Source: Desulfosporosinus sp. Sb-LF
GTDB lineage: Bacteria > Bacillota > Desulfitobacteriia > Desulfitobacteriales > Desulfitobacteriaceae
Direction of reading: 5' to 3'
DNA length: 64,000 nucleotides
Assembly (NCBI RefSeq): GCF_004766055.1
Contig: NZ_SPQR01000010.1
Location: 45,319 to 109,318, forward strand
Positions within the stretch are counted from its first letter, which is position 1, and the number at the start of each line of letters is the position of its first letter. Positions 52,538 through 61,893 of the stretch are shown here, one piece after another. The notes under the pieces were generated by a model, which saw only the letters and a list, made by a program, of their open reading frames with translations, was not told where the DNA came from and searched no databases. Both the position numbers and the translations under genes were made by a program.

Positions 52538-53275
52538 ATGAGGAATTTAAAAATGACGATAACTTATGACGGGTTCAAATATAAAGGATGGCAAAAACAA
52601 AAAGATACTGATCTAACGATACAAGGTAAAATTGAAGCTGTCTTATCAAAGATGACGGGAGAGGCTATTCAGCTAGTGGGTTGTGGAAGAACTGATTCTG
52701 GAGTACACGCTGAAAATTACATTGCAAATTTTCATACTAAGTGTGCTTTTAGTATTAACACAATGTTAGATTATTTATATGAGTATTTACCAGAAGATAT
52801 AGTGGTAAAAACCATAGAAAATGTAGCTGAGAGATTCCATGCTAGATATAATGTAAAATCCAAAACTTATGTCTACAAAATAAATAACAACAAGTCCAGA
52901 GATGTGTTTAATAGAAAGTACACATATCACCTTGCGGAGAAACTTAATTTAATCGAAATGAGAAATGCTTCAGAGGTCTTAATTGGCAGTCATGATTTCC
53001 AGAGTTTTACTAACTCCAGAAATAGTGATAAATCGATGGTCAGAACGATTAATTTTATCAATATAATTGAAAAGGATGGACTTTTAACAATCGAAGTTAA
53101 TGGAGATGGATTCTTGTTGAATATGGTAAGAATCATTGTGGGTACACTTATTGAAGTAGGTAAAGGTAATCTTAGACCAAGTGATGTTGAAAAAATATTA
53201 AATGAAAAGAAGCGATGGGAAGCGGGTCCCTTAGCTCAAGCAAAAGGCTTATTCTTAAGAGATGTCCAATATTAA
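52538..53275 (+). CDS. truA: tRNA pseudouridine(38-40) synthase
   Basis: This 245-residue enzyme makes pseudouridine in the anticodon stem-loop of tRNAs. The catalytic aspartate is in CGRTDSGVHA. Further family motifs are FHARYNVKSKTYVY and FLLNMVRIIVGTLIEVGKG. The start at 52538 (MRNLKMTITYDGFKYKGWQ) has AAGGTGG six bases upstream; the frame is open 17 codons further, but these do not belong to the family. It stands alone rather than in the ribosomal protein cluster where truA often lies, so it may be a second copy, as in many Firmicutes. Confidence 0.92.
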   Translation: MRNLKMTITYDGFKYKGWQKQKDTDLTIQGKIEAVLSKMTGEAIQLVGCGRTDSGVHAENYIANFHTKCAFSINTMLDYLYEYLPEDIVVKTIENVAERFHARYNVKSKTYVYKINNNKSRDVFNRKYTYHLAEKLNLIEMRNASEVLIGSHDFQSFTNSRNSDKSMVRTINFINIIEKDGLLTIEVNGDGFLLNMVRIIVGTLIEVGKGNLRPSDVEKILNEKKRWEAGPLAQAKGLFLRDVQY

Positions 53276-53382
53276 TATAACGGTAAAGGCATTCAAGAAA
53301 TTGGGTGTCTTTTGTTATAGAGAAAAAATTCTGAGTTTCCAGAATGTAGGATGCAAGAATAACGACAAAAGGAAGATGAAAC

Positions 53383-54048
53383 ATGCAAACATTTCTTGAA
53401 TTCGAGACGCATTTAATGAGTGATAATAAACCTTCAAACTACTTTGCGGAATTAAGCAAGACAGGAATATTCGGAGTAAAATACCCTTACACATTACTGG
53501 GTGACCTAATGAGAGTTCCCCAATCTCCGCAACATCATCCAGAAGGTAATGTTTGGAATCACACAATGTTAGTTTTAGATAATGCAGGGAAAAGGAGACA
53601 TCTTAGCCAAAATCCGAAGGTGCTCATGTGGTCTGCTTTGCTCCATGATTTGGGTAAAGCATCCGCAACGAAGTCTATAAAGGGGAAAATAACCTCCTAT
53701 GACCATGATAAATTGGGAGAGAGGCTTTCTGTTAAATTTCTCAAGGAATTTACTAGTGATAATGAGTTTATTAATCAAGTATCGAAAATGGTAAGGTGGC
53801 ATATGCAAATACTCTTTGTTACCAAGGGGTTACCTTTTGCGGATGTTGATAGGATGGCTTCTGAGGTTTCCATCGAAGAGGTAGCACTTCTTGGATTGTG
53901 TGATAGGTTGGGAAGAGGAAATATGACCCTCGATAAAAAGCAGGATGAAGAGAAAGCAATAAAAACCTTTTTAGAGAAATGTAACAAATATTTAGATCGT
54001 AAAACAAAGAAGGGTCCAGACCAGGGTGCAGTTCAAGAACGACTATAG
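53383..54048 (+). CDS. HD-domain phosphohydrolase
   Basis: This 221-residue protein has an HD metal-binding domain in the middle. NVWNHTMLVLDNA supplies the first His, ALLHDLGKA the HD pair, and further His/Asp residues follow in YDHDKLGE and VRWHMQILF. The sequence around RVPQSPQHHPEGNVWNHTM is like the HD domain of bacterial tRNA nucleotidyltransferases and related stand-alone proteins. It is expected to hydrolyse a phosphate ester; the substrate is unknown. It follows truA by about 100 bp, so a link to RNA metabolism is possible. Confidence 0.87.
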   Translation: MQTFLEFETHLMSDNKPSNYFAELSKTGIFGVKYPYTLLGDLMRVPQSPQHHPEGNVWNHTMLVLDNAGKRRHLSQNPKVLMWSALLHDLGKASATKSIKGKITSYDHDKLGERLSVKFLKEFTSDNEFINQVSKMVRWHMQILFVTKGLPFADVDRMASEVSIEEVALLGLCDRLGRGNMTLDKKQDEEKAIKTFLEKCNKYLDRKTKKGPDQGAVQERL

Positions 54049-54100
54049 AACCAAGATATAGATACAAGTCAGCGAGATGCAGAGAAAGTTGGGTTGAATT

Positions 54101-55327
54101 TTGCTTTTTTCGGCCATAATCCTATCATTGACCTTGCTTGTTTTTACCCTTGGAAAAAGCCCAGTGTTTAGAGTAGATAGAGCCGGTGCATCAATTATTG
54201 GTGCATCCCTGATTATCGCCACAGGAGTAATCAGTTTCGATCAGGCGGCTCGAACGATTGATTATCGGACAATCGTTCTTTTGTTTTCTATGATGATAAT
54301 GACGTCCTACCTAAACGTTTCTGGGTTCTTCCAAATGGCTGGAAACCAGTTTCTGAACCGTTTACATACTAAAAAGCAATTGCTGATCATGGTGATTGTC
54401 ACAACAGGGATTTTGTCCGCCTTTTTCATCAATGATATTGTCTGTTTACTTTTTACCCCAATTGTAATCATGATTTGTAGGCAAGTAAACTTAAATCCAG
54501 TTCCTTACTTGCTCGGTGTAGCTACCGCTTCAAATATTGGTAGCGCTGGCACATTGATCGGTAATCCGCAGAATATCCTGATTGGCAGCCTTTCCCGAAT
54601 CCATTTTGCTTGGTACATGATGTTAGCCATGCCGCTAACACTGCTTGGGTTGGCACTTATTTACTTGACGATAGTAAGGGTGTATCGGATGGAACTGATC
54701 GGCCCACTCCCGGAGTCTCTTCCGTTGACCGGGGCTATTCACTGGTATTTAATAAAGAAGGGCTTAGCTGTAGTCGTTCTAGTTTTAGCTGGATTTTTAG
54801 CAGGATTCGATCCGGCGATTGTGGCAAGCTCAGGAGCTGCTTATTTGCTAATAACTCGACGGATTAAACCTAATAAAGTCTATTCAGGAATTGACTTCAA
54901 TCTTTTAGTTATTTTTATCGGCTTATTCGTAATTATTGGTGGGGTAGAACATAGCGGCCTGCTAATGCTCCTGATTAATATGCCATGGATGAAAAATATC
55001 CAAAGCCTACCTGTGTTTTCAGCTTTGACCGTGGTACTTTCCAATGTGGTAAGCAATGTACCCGCTGTCATGTTGCTGAAATCCTTGATCCCCCCAGAAA
55101 CAGGTGCTATTTGGTGGGCTGTAATGGCAATTTTTAGTACGCTTGCAGGAAATCTTACTCTGACTGGTTCAATTGCCAATTTGATTGTGGTAGAGCTTGC
55201 TAAAAAGCAAAACGTGGAGATCGGTTTTTCAACCTATCTAAAAATTGGGTTTCCCTTGACCGTAAGCATGGTGATGATTGCTCTTGTTTATTTTACAATG
55301 TTGATCGAAGTTTTCCATGTTTCTTGA
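54101..55327 (+). CDS. Anion transporter of the ArsB/NhaD or citrate-Mg (IT superfamily) type
   Basis: This 408-residue membrane protein has ten to twelve helices. The motifs ASNIGSAGTLIGNPQNILIG (first half) and SNVVSNVPAVMLL (second half) are diagnostic of PF03600/PF02040 ion transporters. They belong to the paired hairpins that bind substrate. Similar proteins move arsenite, citrate, sulfate or sodium, and I cannot choose. The start seems to be TTG at 54101. The gene is alone, without ars genes or a regulator nearby. Confidence 0.87.
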   Translation: MLFSAIILSLTLLVFTLGKSPVFRVDRAGASIIGASLIIATGVISFDQAARTIDYRTIVLLFSMMIMTSYLNVSGFFQMAGNQFLNRLHTKKQLLIMVIVTTGILSAFFINDIVCLLFTPIVIMICRQVNLNPVPYLLGVATASNIGSAGTLIGNPQNILIGSLSRIHFAWYMMLAMPLTLLGLALIYLTIVRVYRMELIGPLPESLPLTGAIHWYLIKKGLAVVVLVLAGFLAGFDPAIVASSGAAYLLITRRIKPNKVYSGIDFNLLVIFIGLFVIIGGVEHSGLLMLLINMPWMKNIQSLPVFSALTVVLSNVVSNVPAVMLLKSLIPPETGAIWWAVMAIFSTLAGNLTLTGSIANLIVVELAKKQNVEIGFSTYLKIGFPLTVSMVMIALVYFTMLIEVFHVS

Positions 55328-55513
55328 TGAAAGCAGTGATGTTGTGGGGTTGGCGTTTGGCGCTAACCCTTCTTATTTGTTAGGGTACAGATTTGAACAG
55401 TCCGAATGAGTGGTTCATTGAATACAGTAAGTAAAAGAGAATCTGCTCATTTAGTGGCAAGGAAAGATTCAGCCGAAAGTAAATAGAAAAAATCTAAAAA
55501 GGGTTGAAAAGAG

Positions 55514-56506
55514 ATGAAGAAGATATGGCGGGTGCTTTACAATTGGTGGAAAGGCTTTAGGCGCTTGTTCCGGCGATTTCGTAAGATTCAGCCAATATTT
55601 AGTAGTTCTTTCATTCAATATTGGTATTGCCAGAATTGGGACTGTGATCGATGGATTGAAGAATATCGAATGTTACAAAAGATAGGCATTCACGAAATAA
55701 TCCTTCAGAGTACCGTCGATACAAAATCATATTACGCAGTGTATCCGACAAAAATGGAAGGGTATTCAAGCAACAGTACTGATATGATTGAAACGGCCTT
55801 GTCTGCTGCTGATAGCATTGGCATGAATGTCCGAATTGGTTTGGGGTTTAACAATGACTGGTGGTCAATAGACACACATGAGCAAGAATGGTTAGACCAT
55901 GAGGCAGAGGTTAATACAGTAATCGTAAGAGAAATTGCAACAATGTATGGTGGGCATCGAGCCTTTGCGGGTTGGTACATTCCCTATGAAATTCACCCTT
56001 TGATGGCTCTGAATAATGTCCAACAAGCCAATTTAAATTTATTACTCAAAAAAATAGCTGGAAGCATTCATTCAATTAGTATGAAAACGATTATGATCGC
56101 CCCGTTTTATAATGGTCGGTTGTCAGGGCCTGTGACCTTGACACTTTGGTCCAATTCAGTTCGTCATATTTTTAATGATACGGGGATTGATATCCTTGCT
56201 TTGCAAGATAGTATCGGAGCTGGCTTTAACACGTTAGGGGATTTGGACGAAATCTATTCCTACACACAAAAGGCTGCCAATGAAATTGGCCTGAATCTTT
56301 ATGCAGTCACCGAAACGTTTGAGGAGACTTCGGGAGGAAATATACCAGCTCCGCATCGTCGAATTCTTAAGCAATTATCGAAGACCTCAGATTATGTTAG
56401 TGGGTTCGTAGCCTTTAGTATTAACCACTATCAGAATGGGAACGAGCCAACTCAGGTAAACGGGTATGAGCATTATTATCGATACTTTCTCAATCACCTA
56501 AAGTGA
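55514..56506 (+). CDS. DUF4434 domain protein (TIM-barrel, glycosidase-like)
   Basis: This 330-residue protein has a basic amphipathic N-terminus (WWKGFRRLFRRFRK). Most of the rest is a DUF4434 domain, with SFIQYWYCQNWDCDRWIEEY at the start, GIHEIILQSTVDT, RIGLGFNNDWW and GWYIPYEIHP, and carboxylates in ALQDSIGAG and AVTETFEE that look like glycoside-hydrolase acid residues. The domain is a TIM barrel related to glycosidases. No classical signal peptide is seen. The target polymer is unknown, and the gene stands alone before a terminator. Confidence 0.82.
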   Translation: MKKIWRVLYNWWKGFRRLFRRFRKIQPIFSSSFIQYWYCQNWDCDRWIEEYRMLQKIGIHEIILQSTVDTKSYYAVYPTKMEGYSSNSTDMIETALSAADSIGMNVRIGLGFNNDWWSIDTHEQEWLDHEAEVNTVIVREIATMYGGHRAFAGWYIPYEIHPLMALNNVQQANLNLLLKKIAGSIHSISMKTIMIAPFYNGRLSGPVTLTLWSNSVRHIFNDTGIDILALQDSIGAGFNTLGDLDEIYSYTQKAANEIGLNLYAVTETFEETSGGNIPAPHRRILKQLSKTSDYVSGFVAFSINHYQNGNEPTQVNGYEHYYRYFLNHLK

Positions 56507-56583
56507 AGGATCCGCCGATTCCCGTCGCTTTCGCCCGAGATCCTTCCCACATATCTCCAAAGTTCATTTAACTGTTAAAAGTC

Positions 56584-56621
56584 TTGAACTAGCTCACCCT
56601 AATGAGGGTAGGCTAGTTCAA
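56584..56621 (+). terminator. Terminator after the DUF4434 gene
   Basis: TTGAACTAGC.CACCCT and AGGGT.GGCTAGTTCAA pair around AATG. A weak T-run follows. Confidence 0.7.
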
Positions 56622-56743
56622 TATTGTATCCATGACATCAAAATCATAGGAACATATAATCAGTTAACAAAGGTAGTTGCTATATCTACAATTGTGATAA
56701 CCACAATATATAGCATAGGAATAAACAAACAATTATAAAGGAA

Positions 56744-57467
56744 GTGTCAAAAGATGAAAGTGAGATCGCCAATGCCATAAAACTCAGAACCCAACCGGTT
56801 GCCGTATTTCGAACAGATATAAAACCTGAGGGCGCTCTAGAATTTCAGGAGGGAAGGTGGGGCTGCGTAACCTCAATGTTAAATGCTGCAACAAAAGGTC
56901 GCAGCGTTGTATTTGACTCTAAAACCACTGGCTGTGGGGGAGGAGCAGTGGGCCTAGGCTTTAAATAGTTCGAATTGGATTTTATGGAGTATTTTTTGTC
57001 TACTGGCGGGGTAGGTGAAAGAAGGAGAATTTTATAAAAAGAATCCTGTGCTAGCCGCAAAGTTTTTAACCGGATTACTGTTCGTCACTCCAAAAACGTA
57101 TATTGTCTTCAAACCTTTGGAAGAATTAGTTGAAGGAGAAACACCGGAGGTTATCATTTTCCTTGCCAATGCTGATCAACTTTCCGCTCTGGTGTATCTT
57201 GCCAATTACGATAAACCGACCTAAGATAATGTTAAAGTCGATTTTGGCGCCGGCTGTCATCAGTCCGTACTTTATGCACTAGATCAAGTGGAGGCTGAGA
57301 ATCCGAAGTGCTTTATAGGGCTAACTGATCCCTCGGCACGTAAATTCATTGACAAAGATATCCTTTCGTTTAGCATCCCCTTTAAACGGTTTTTAGAGTT
57401 AGAAGAGCAAGTAGAAGAAAGCTTTTTGACGACAAAAACCTGGTTGCAAATTGCAGAAAGAATTTAA
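56744..57467 (+). pseudogene. Broken DUF169 gene
   Basis: Joining frames gives a nearly full DUF169 protein: IANAIKLRTQPVAVF, EGRWGCVTSMLNAA and TTGCGGGAVGLGF; then a TAG (56966); then [17 protein letters not shown]; a frame change at about 57010; [18 protein letters not shown] and [24 protein letters not shown]; a TAA (57222); and finally [21 protein letters not shown], ending at 57467. Three separate lesions rule out a simple recoding event. The family often has iron- or redox-related neighbours, and its function is unknown. Confidence 0.88.
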
Positions 57468-57560
57468 CCAAGCGGGAAAGGGGCTATAGCCCCTTTATTT
57501 TTTATCTGATATTTGTGCTTTAATAGTTTTACTGTTTACGAAATGAAAAAGGAGTAATCT

Positions 57561-58087
57561 ATGAAAGATTTTAATATCGACAATTCTTTAGGTTTCATAG
57601 TCGCAAAAACCAACTATTTTATGAAATCCTATTTTACTAAGTTAATAAAAGGCAACAATTTAGATATAACAACAGAACAATGGGCAATCCTAAATGCTGT
57701 GTATCATAATCCAGGAGTATCACAAACTGACTTGGCCCGTTCATGCCTTAAAGAAAAACGAATGTAACCAGAATCTTGGACTTGTTAGTGAGAAAAGGAT
57801 ATGTAATTAGAAACATCGATCTAAATGACCGCAGGATATATAGCATAATGATGACAGAGTCAGGTGAAAGTGTCCTTGAACAGCTCATCAATATTTCGGA
57901 TAATGCAAATAAAGCGTTCATATCTGATTTAAAAAAGGATGAATATCTTGAGCTTGCTCGCACATTAAAAATAATCTCGAGCTCGATTCACGGATGCAAC
58001 CCTTCTAAGGGTCATTCAAAAGTGAAAATTTCAAAGAGATTGTATAGGGACTTGGAGGATATGACGGTCGAGATACAGGAAAACTAA
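57561..58087 (+). pseudogene. MarR-family regulator with a single frameshift
   Basis: Codons from 57561 give ITTEQWAILNAVYHNPGVSQTDLARSCLKEK. One base appears lost in the A-run at 57754-57758, and with it restored the frame continues TNVTRILDLLVRKGYVIRN and DLNDRRIYSIMMTESG, the classical MarR wing, to 58087. Apart from this shift the 175-residue protein looks intact. It may be a recent mutation, a phase-variable A-tract or a sequence error. The site lies inside the DNA-recognition region, so the read-out product would be inactive. Confidence 0.87.
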
Positions 58088-58125
58088 TAGTTAATTAACC
58101 ATAAGAAATGAAGGGAGAAGTGGTT

Positions 58126-58671
58126 TTGAAGCCGGAATACGCGATAGAAATGAATCACCCACAACAAATCCCTGTCGTATCAGTTGTCGGGAAATCCGAT
58201 GTGGGAAAAACTACGCTACTTGAGAAGCTTTTAAAGGAAGCTAAATGTAGGGGATGGCGAGTTGCTACGGTAAAACACGATGTTCATGAGTTTGATATGG
58301 ACAAGCCAGGCAAAGATACTTGGCGACATGCTCAGGCGGGTGCAGATATGGTGGTGATCTCTTCACCCCGAAAAATTGCCATTTTGGAAAGCGTTGACGA
58401 AGACAAGCCTCTTGATGAAGTAATAAGTCGGATTCGTGGGGTAGATCTAATTTTCACAGAAGGGTATAAGCGCGCAAATAAGGCGAAAATTGAGGTCTTT
58501 CGTTCTGAAGCACATCAAGAGCTCCTTTGTGAGCCTGAGGAGTTGATGGCTATTGCAGCGGATATAACATTGGACAAGGGTGTTCCATGTTATGGTTTAG
58601 ATGACGCCAAAGGGCTGTGTGATCTGATTGCAGAGAAGTTTAGCGTCAATGCCTCGGGATGTCATGAGTAG
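58126..58671 (+). CDS. mobB: Molybdopterin-guanine dinucleotide biosynthesis protein B
   Basis: This 181-residue P-loop GTPase assists MobA in attaching GMP to molybdopterin. Walker A is VVGKSDVGKTTLLEKLL. Further family motifs are VATVKHDVHEFDMDKPGKDTWRHAQAGAD and LIFTEGYKRANKAKIEVFR. I take TTG at 58126 as the start, behind AAGGGAG; an ATG six codons upstream overlaps that ribosome site. No other cofactor genes are adjacent. A molybdenum or tungsten bis-MGD enzyme must be encoded elsewhere in the genome. Confidence 0.92.
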   Translation: MKPEYAIEMNHPQQIPVVSVVGKSDVGKTTLLEKLLKEAKCRGWRVATVKHDVHEFDMDKPGKDTWRHAQAGADMVVISSPRKIAILESVDEDKPLDEVISRIRGVDLIFTEGYKRANKAKIEVFRSEAHQELLCEPEELMAIAADITLDKGVPCYGLDDAKGLCDLIAEKFSVNASGCHE

Positions 58672-58765
58672 CTGATTGTATTCTCATTTTTTGTCGTATT
58701 ATTGATTATTTGTAGTGGTTTATGTATAATTTGCATTGTTGTATAAGTGATTGGAGGGTGTTTAA

Positions 58766-59965
58766 ATGGGAAAAGCTTTGATTATTGGCGCTGGCGGAGT
58801 TGCCAGTGTTGCTATTCATAAATGTTGCCAGAATCCAGATGTATTTGAAGAGATTTGTATCGCGAGCAGAACTGTCGAAAAATGTGAAGCTATCAAGAAC
58901 AAATTGGTTGGGAGCGGCACAAAAATTCATACGGCTCAGCTTGATGCGGATAATACAGAAATGGTCATTGATTTGATAAAAAGCTTTAAGCCGGATATTG
59001 TCATTAACCTTGCGCTCCCTTATCAGGACTTAACCATTATGGATGCCTGCCTGGCTACCGGTGTTGATTATCTTGACACTGCGAATTATGAACCACCTGA
59101 TGTAGCTAAGTTCGAATACAAATGGCAGTGGGCTTATCGGGAGAAATTTGCTCAAGCAGGTATCACTGCGCTGTTAGGAAGTGGTTTTGACCCTGGAGTT
59201 ACAGGCGTCTTTTGTGCCTATGCCCAGAAACACTATTTTGATGAAATTCATTCTATTGATATTGTGGATGCCAACGCTGGCGATCATGGATATCCTTTTG
59301 CTACAAATTTTAACCCTGAAATAAATATTCGCGAAATTACGGCGAACGGAAGGTACTATGAAAACGGTTCGTGGGTCGAAACTGTTCCTCTTTCTTTGAA
59401 AAAGGTTTATGACCTCCCGGAGATAGGCCCAAAAAGCATTTATCTTATGTATCATGAAGAACTAGAATCTCTAGCCATTAATTTAAAGGGAATTAAGCGG
59501 ATAAGATTTTGGATGACTTTCTCTGACAATTATCTTAATCACTTACATGTCCTCGAAAATGTTGGCATGACTTCGATTGAGCCCATAGATTTTGAGGGGC
59601 AACAGATCATTCCTTTGCAATTTTTAAAGGCTGTGCTTCCTGATCCAGCTTCCCTCGGGCCAAGAACGAAAGGGAAAACGAATATCGGTTGCATTATGCA
59701 AGGAATTAAAGACGGAAAGCCCAAGACCTATTATGTTTACAATGTTTGTGATCATCAAGAATGTTATGCAGAGGTTGGTTCACAGGCTATATCATATACA
59801 ACTGGGGTTCCAGCCATGATTGGAGCAATGTTAATGCTCAAAGGTATTTGGAAAAAACCCGGTGTCTTCAATATTGAAGAATTTGATCCCGATCCGTTTA
59901 TGGAGGCTTTAAATAAGTGTGGTCTACCGTGGCAGGAAAATTTCTCGCCAACTCTCCTTGATTGA
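58766..59965 (+). CDS. Carboxynorspermidine synthase (saccharopine dehydrogenase-like)
   Basis: This 399-residue NADPH enzyme condenses aspartate semialdehyde with a diamine, reducing the Schiff base to carboxynorspermidine or carboxyspermidine. The Rossmann start is GKALIIGAGGVASVAIHKC. The saccharopine-dehydrogenase-like family is further shown by SRTVEKCEAI, GLxPGVTG-like GSGFDPGVTGVF and the C-terminal YNVCDHQECYAEVGSQAISYTTGVPA. It is followed after 8 bp by the decarboxylase gene. This two-gene alternative spermidine route is common in anaerobic Firmicutes that lack the SAM-based pathway. The ribosome site is GGAGGGTG. Confidence 0.92.
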   Translation: MGKALIIGAGGVASVAIHKCCQNPDVFEEICIASRTVEKCEAIKNKLVGSGTKIHTAQLDADNTEMVIDLIKSFKPDIVINLALPYQDLTIMDACLATGVDYLDTANYEPPDVAKFEYKWQWAYREKFAQAGITALLGSGFDPGVTGVFCAYAQKHYFDEIHSIDIVDANAGDHGYPFATNFNPEINIREITANGRYYENGSWVETVPLSLKKVYDLPEIGPKSIYLMYHEELESLAINLKGIKRIRFWMTFSDNYLNHLHVLENVGMTSIEPIDFEGQQIIPLQFLKAVLPDPASLGPRTKGKTNIGCIMQGIKDGKPKTYYVYNVCDHQECYAEVGSQAISYTTGVPAMIGAMLMLKGIWKKPGVFNIEEFDPDPFMEALNKCGLPWQENFSPTLLD

Positions 59966-59973
59966 GGTGTATA

Positions 59974-61113
59974 ATGGACATTGATATCAGTGCCCTACCA
60001 ACTCCTAGTTATATTGTCGATGAAAGACTCTTTTTAAGAAATCTTGAACTACTGCATTCCGTGCAACAACGTACGGGATGCAACATTCTTCTTGCTTTAA
60101 AAGGATTTTCCATGCATTCGTTATTTCCTTTAGTTGGCAACTATCTTAAAGGTGTCACAGCAAGCTCCTTGTTTGAGGCTAGGCTGGGTTATGAAGAGAT
60201 GGGAAAAGAAGTTCATATTTATGCTCCAGCATATGTTGAGGGAGAATTTGATCAAATCCTCAGCAATTGTGATCATATTACCTTCAATTCATTTGATCAA
60301 TGGAATCGGTTTAAGGACAAAGTAAAAAACGTTAAAACAAAAAAGATAAGTTGTGGCATTCGTATCAATCCGGAATATTCTGAGATAGAGACGCCGATTT
60401 ATGATCCCTGCTATCAATATTCAAGACTCGGTGTAACGTTGTCTAATTTCCGGCCAGAAGAGCTTGATGGCATTGAAGGACTTCATTTTCACACCATGTG
60501 TGAGCAGAATTCGGATACCTTGGCACGGACGATTCAAGTGGTGGATCAAAAGTTTGGTGAATATATTAAAACAATGAAATGGCTCAATTTAGGTGGTGGA
60601 CATCATATCACTAGACCTGATTATGACATTGAAACCTTGGTCCGTTCAATAACGTTTCTTCAGGACAAATACGGAGTAGATATATACCTGGAACCGGGTG
60701 AGGCTGTGGCTTTGAACACTGGATTTTTAGTTGCCGAGGTTCTTGACATAGTGGATAATGGCATGGAAATTGCTATTTTGAACACTTCGGCAGCATGTCA
60801 CATGCCGGATGTGCTCGAAATGCCTTATAGACCTAATATTATCGATGCCGGAAAGCCTAATGAATATGCCAATACCTACAGACTGGGTGGTCTTACTTGT
60901 CTTGCTGGAGACATCATTGGAGATTATTCTTTCAAACAGCCTTTAAAACCGGGTGATAGGCTTGTATTTTGTGACATGGCCCACTATACTATGGTAAAGA
61001 ATAATATGTTTAATGGTGTGAATCTACCTTCCATCGCACTTTTCAATGAAGCAGAAGGCATTAAAGTCATCAGACAATTCGGTTATGAAGATTTTAAAAC
61101 CCGTTTATCCTGA
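59974..61113 (+). CDS. nspC: Carboxynorspermidine decarboxylase
   Basis: This PLP enzyme of 379 residues decarboxylates carboxy(nor)spermidine. The lysine that binds PLP is in LLALKGFSMHS. HFHTMCEQN, LNLGGGHHITRPDYD and EPGEAVAL fit the NspC branch of the alanine-racemase-fold decarboxylases. The start at 59974 has GAGGTG seven bases before the ATG. It is co-transcribed with the synthase gene. The product polyamine could be a substrate of the spermidine-ligase-like gene at 47742-49013, which is speculative. Confidence 0.93.
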   Translation: MDIDISALPTPSYIVDERLFLRNLELLHSVQQRTGCNILLALKGFSMHSLFPLVGNYLKGVTASSLFEARLGYEEMGKEVHIYAPAYVEGEFDQILSNCDHITFNSFDQWNRFKDKVKNVKTKKISCGIRINPEYSEIETPIYDPCYQYSRLGVTLSNFRPEELDGIEGLHFHTMCEQNSDTLARTIQVVDQKFGEYIKTMKWLNLGGGHHITRPDYDIETLVRSITFLQDKYGVDIYLEPGEAVALNTGFLVAEVLDIVDNGMEIAILNTSAACHMPDVLEMPYRPNIIDAGKPNEYANTYRLGGLTCLAGDIIGDYSFKQPLKPGDRLVFCDMAHYTMVKNNMFNGVNLPSIALFNEAEGIKVIRQFGYEDFKTRLS

Positions 61114-61159
61114 GAAATTAGTTGCTATGATAAATATACACCTGCTGGTGAGGTTTTTT

Positions 61160-61414
61160 ATGAATGATTTAGCGGATTATAAAAGAGCCAATAATAAGAA
61201 GAAGTATGTTGAGGATTTTCCAGAAGGGATTTTAGATGTAATTGAGACGGATTATCCTAGTGAATATTTTTTGTTATTAGAGGATCGAACCCAGATAACC
61301 ACCTTGTTTACAAAGGAAGAATGGATCGACATCTTGACAAAGTCGAGAAATTCCTACAGATGTCATATTCAACGAATGAATTTAACGAGAAAATATTCGG
61401 CTCAAGGAAATTGA
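61160..61414 (+). CDS. Hypothetical small protein
   Basis: This acidic/basic soluble protein of 84 residues has the segments DYPSEYFLLLEDRTQITTLFTKEEW and a basic C-terminus. I do not recognise it. The start at 61160 has GGTGAGG before it, and the frame upstream runs into nspC. It may be co-transcribed with the polyamine genes, and a terminator follows. Confidence 0.5.
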   Translation: MNDLADYKRANNKKKYVEDFPEGILDVIETDYPSEYFLLLEDRTQITTLFTKEEWIDILTKSRNSYRCHIQRMNLTRKYSAQGN

Positions 61415-61458
61415 CCTATTTCATAATTTTCGGTGTCTGCAATCATTCGTGTTCTTAG

Positions 61459-61497
61459 GGTTTAGGCTGTGCTCATGCACAGTCTGAACCTTTTTTT
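61459..61497 (+). terminator. Terminator of the polyamine operon
   Basis: GGTTTAGGCTGTGC-TCAT-GCACAGTCTGAACC with small mismatches is followed by seven T residues. The stretch from here to 61718 shows only a possible promoter region. Confidence 0.85.
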
Positions 61498-61718
61498 GCG
61501 TTATGAGTTGTCATTGGGATTACGAAAGAATACGTCCAGAGGATCATGTTGCGAAGAAACTTGAAACAAATAGAGACATTCAACTCTAAACTCTGAAAAT
61601 GAAATGACAACAGATTAATTTAAGAATTTCCTAAGATTTTGGCTTGCTTTTATTAAGAACTAAGCCCTTATAATGACTCAAGTTGTTGGTAAACAGTTGT
61701 CGAGAGGGAGGACTGGAT

Positions 61719-61868
61719 TTGAAGCACTTAAGGATTCTTGTATTCTCCGCAGCGTTTGGAAACGGACATTTGCGAGCGGCTGAAGCGGTTATTGAAGGGA
61801 TACGTATCAAGGAACCTTTAGCAATAGTGACTCATTTGGATTTCGGTGATTTTCTGAGTAAGCGGTAA
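61719..61868 (+). pseudogene. N-terminal fragment of a diacylglycerol glucosyltransferase-like gene
   Basis: After GGAGG and a TTG start, the frame reads HLRILVFSAAFGNGHLRAAEAVIEGI, the N-terminal donor-loop motif of MGDG-synthase/UgtP-type glycosyltransferases. It ends at a stop after 49 codons, and nothing of the rest of the enzyme follows. A VanS-like kinase remnant comes next, so a deletion removed most of this gene. Confidence 0.8.
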
Positions 61869-61893
61869 CCCTAGTTTATATACCGCAATCTTA

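Noticed and set aside
54610..54867. Frames on either strand inside the anion transporter, GGDEF, rnz and other long genes
   Set aside because: They are shadows of well-supported genes with family motifs in the main frame.
56744..57467. In-frame TAG in the DUF169 gene as a pyrrolysine codon, since some Desulfitobacterium-like organisms use pyrrolysine
   Set aside because: The same gene also has a frameshift and a TAA stop, so decay explains it better.
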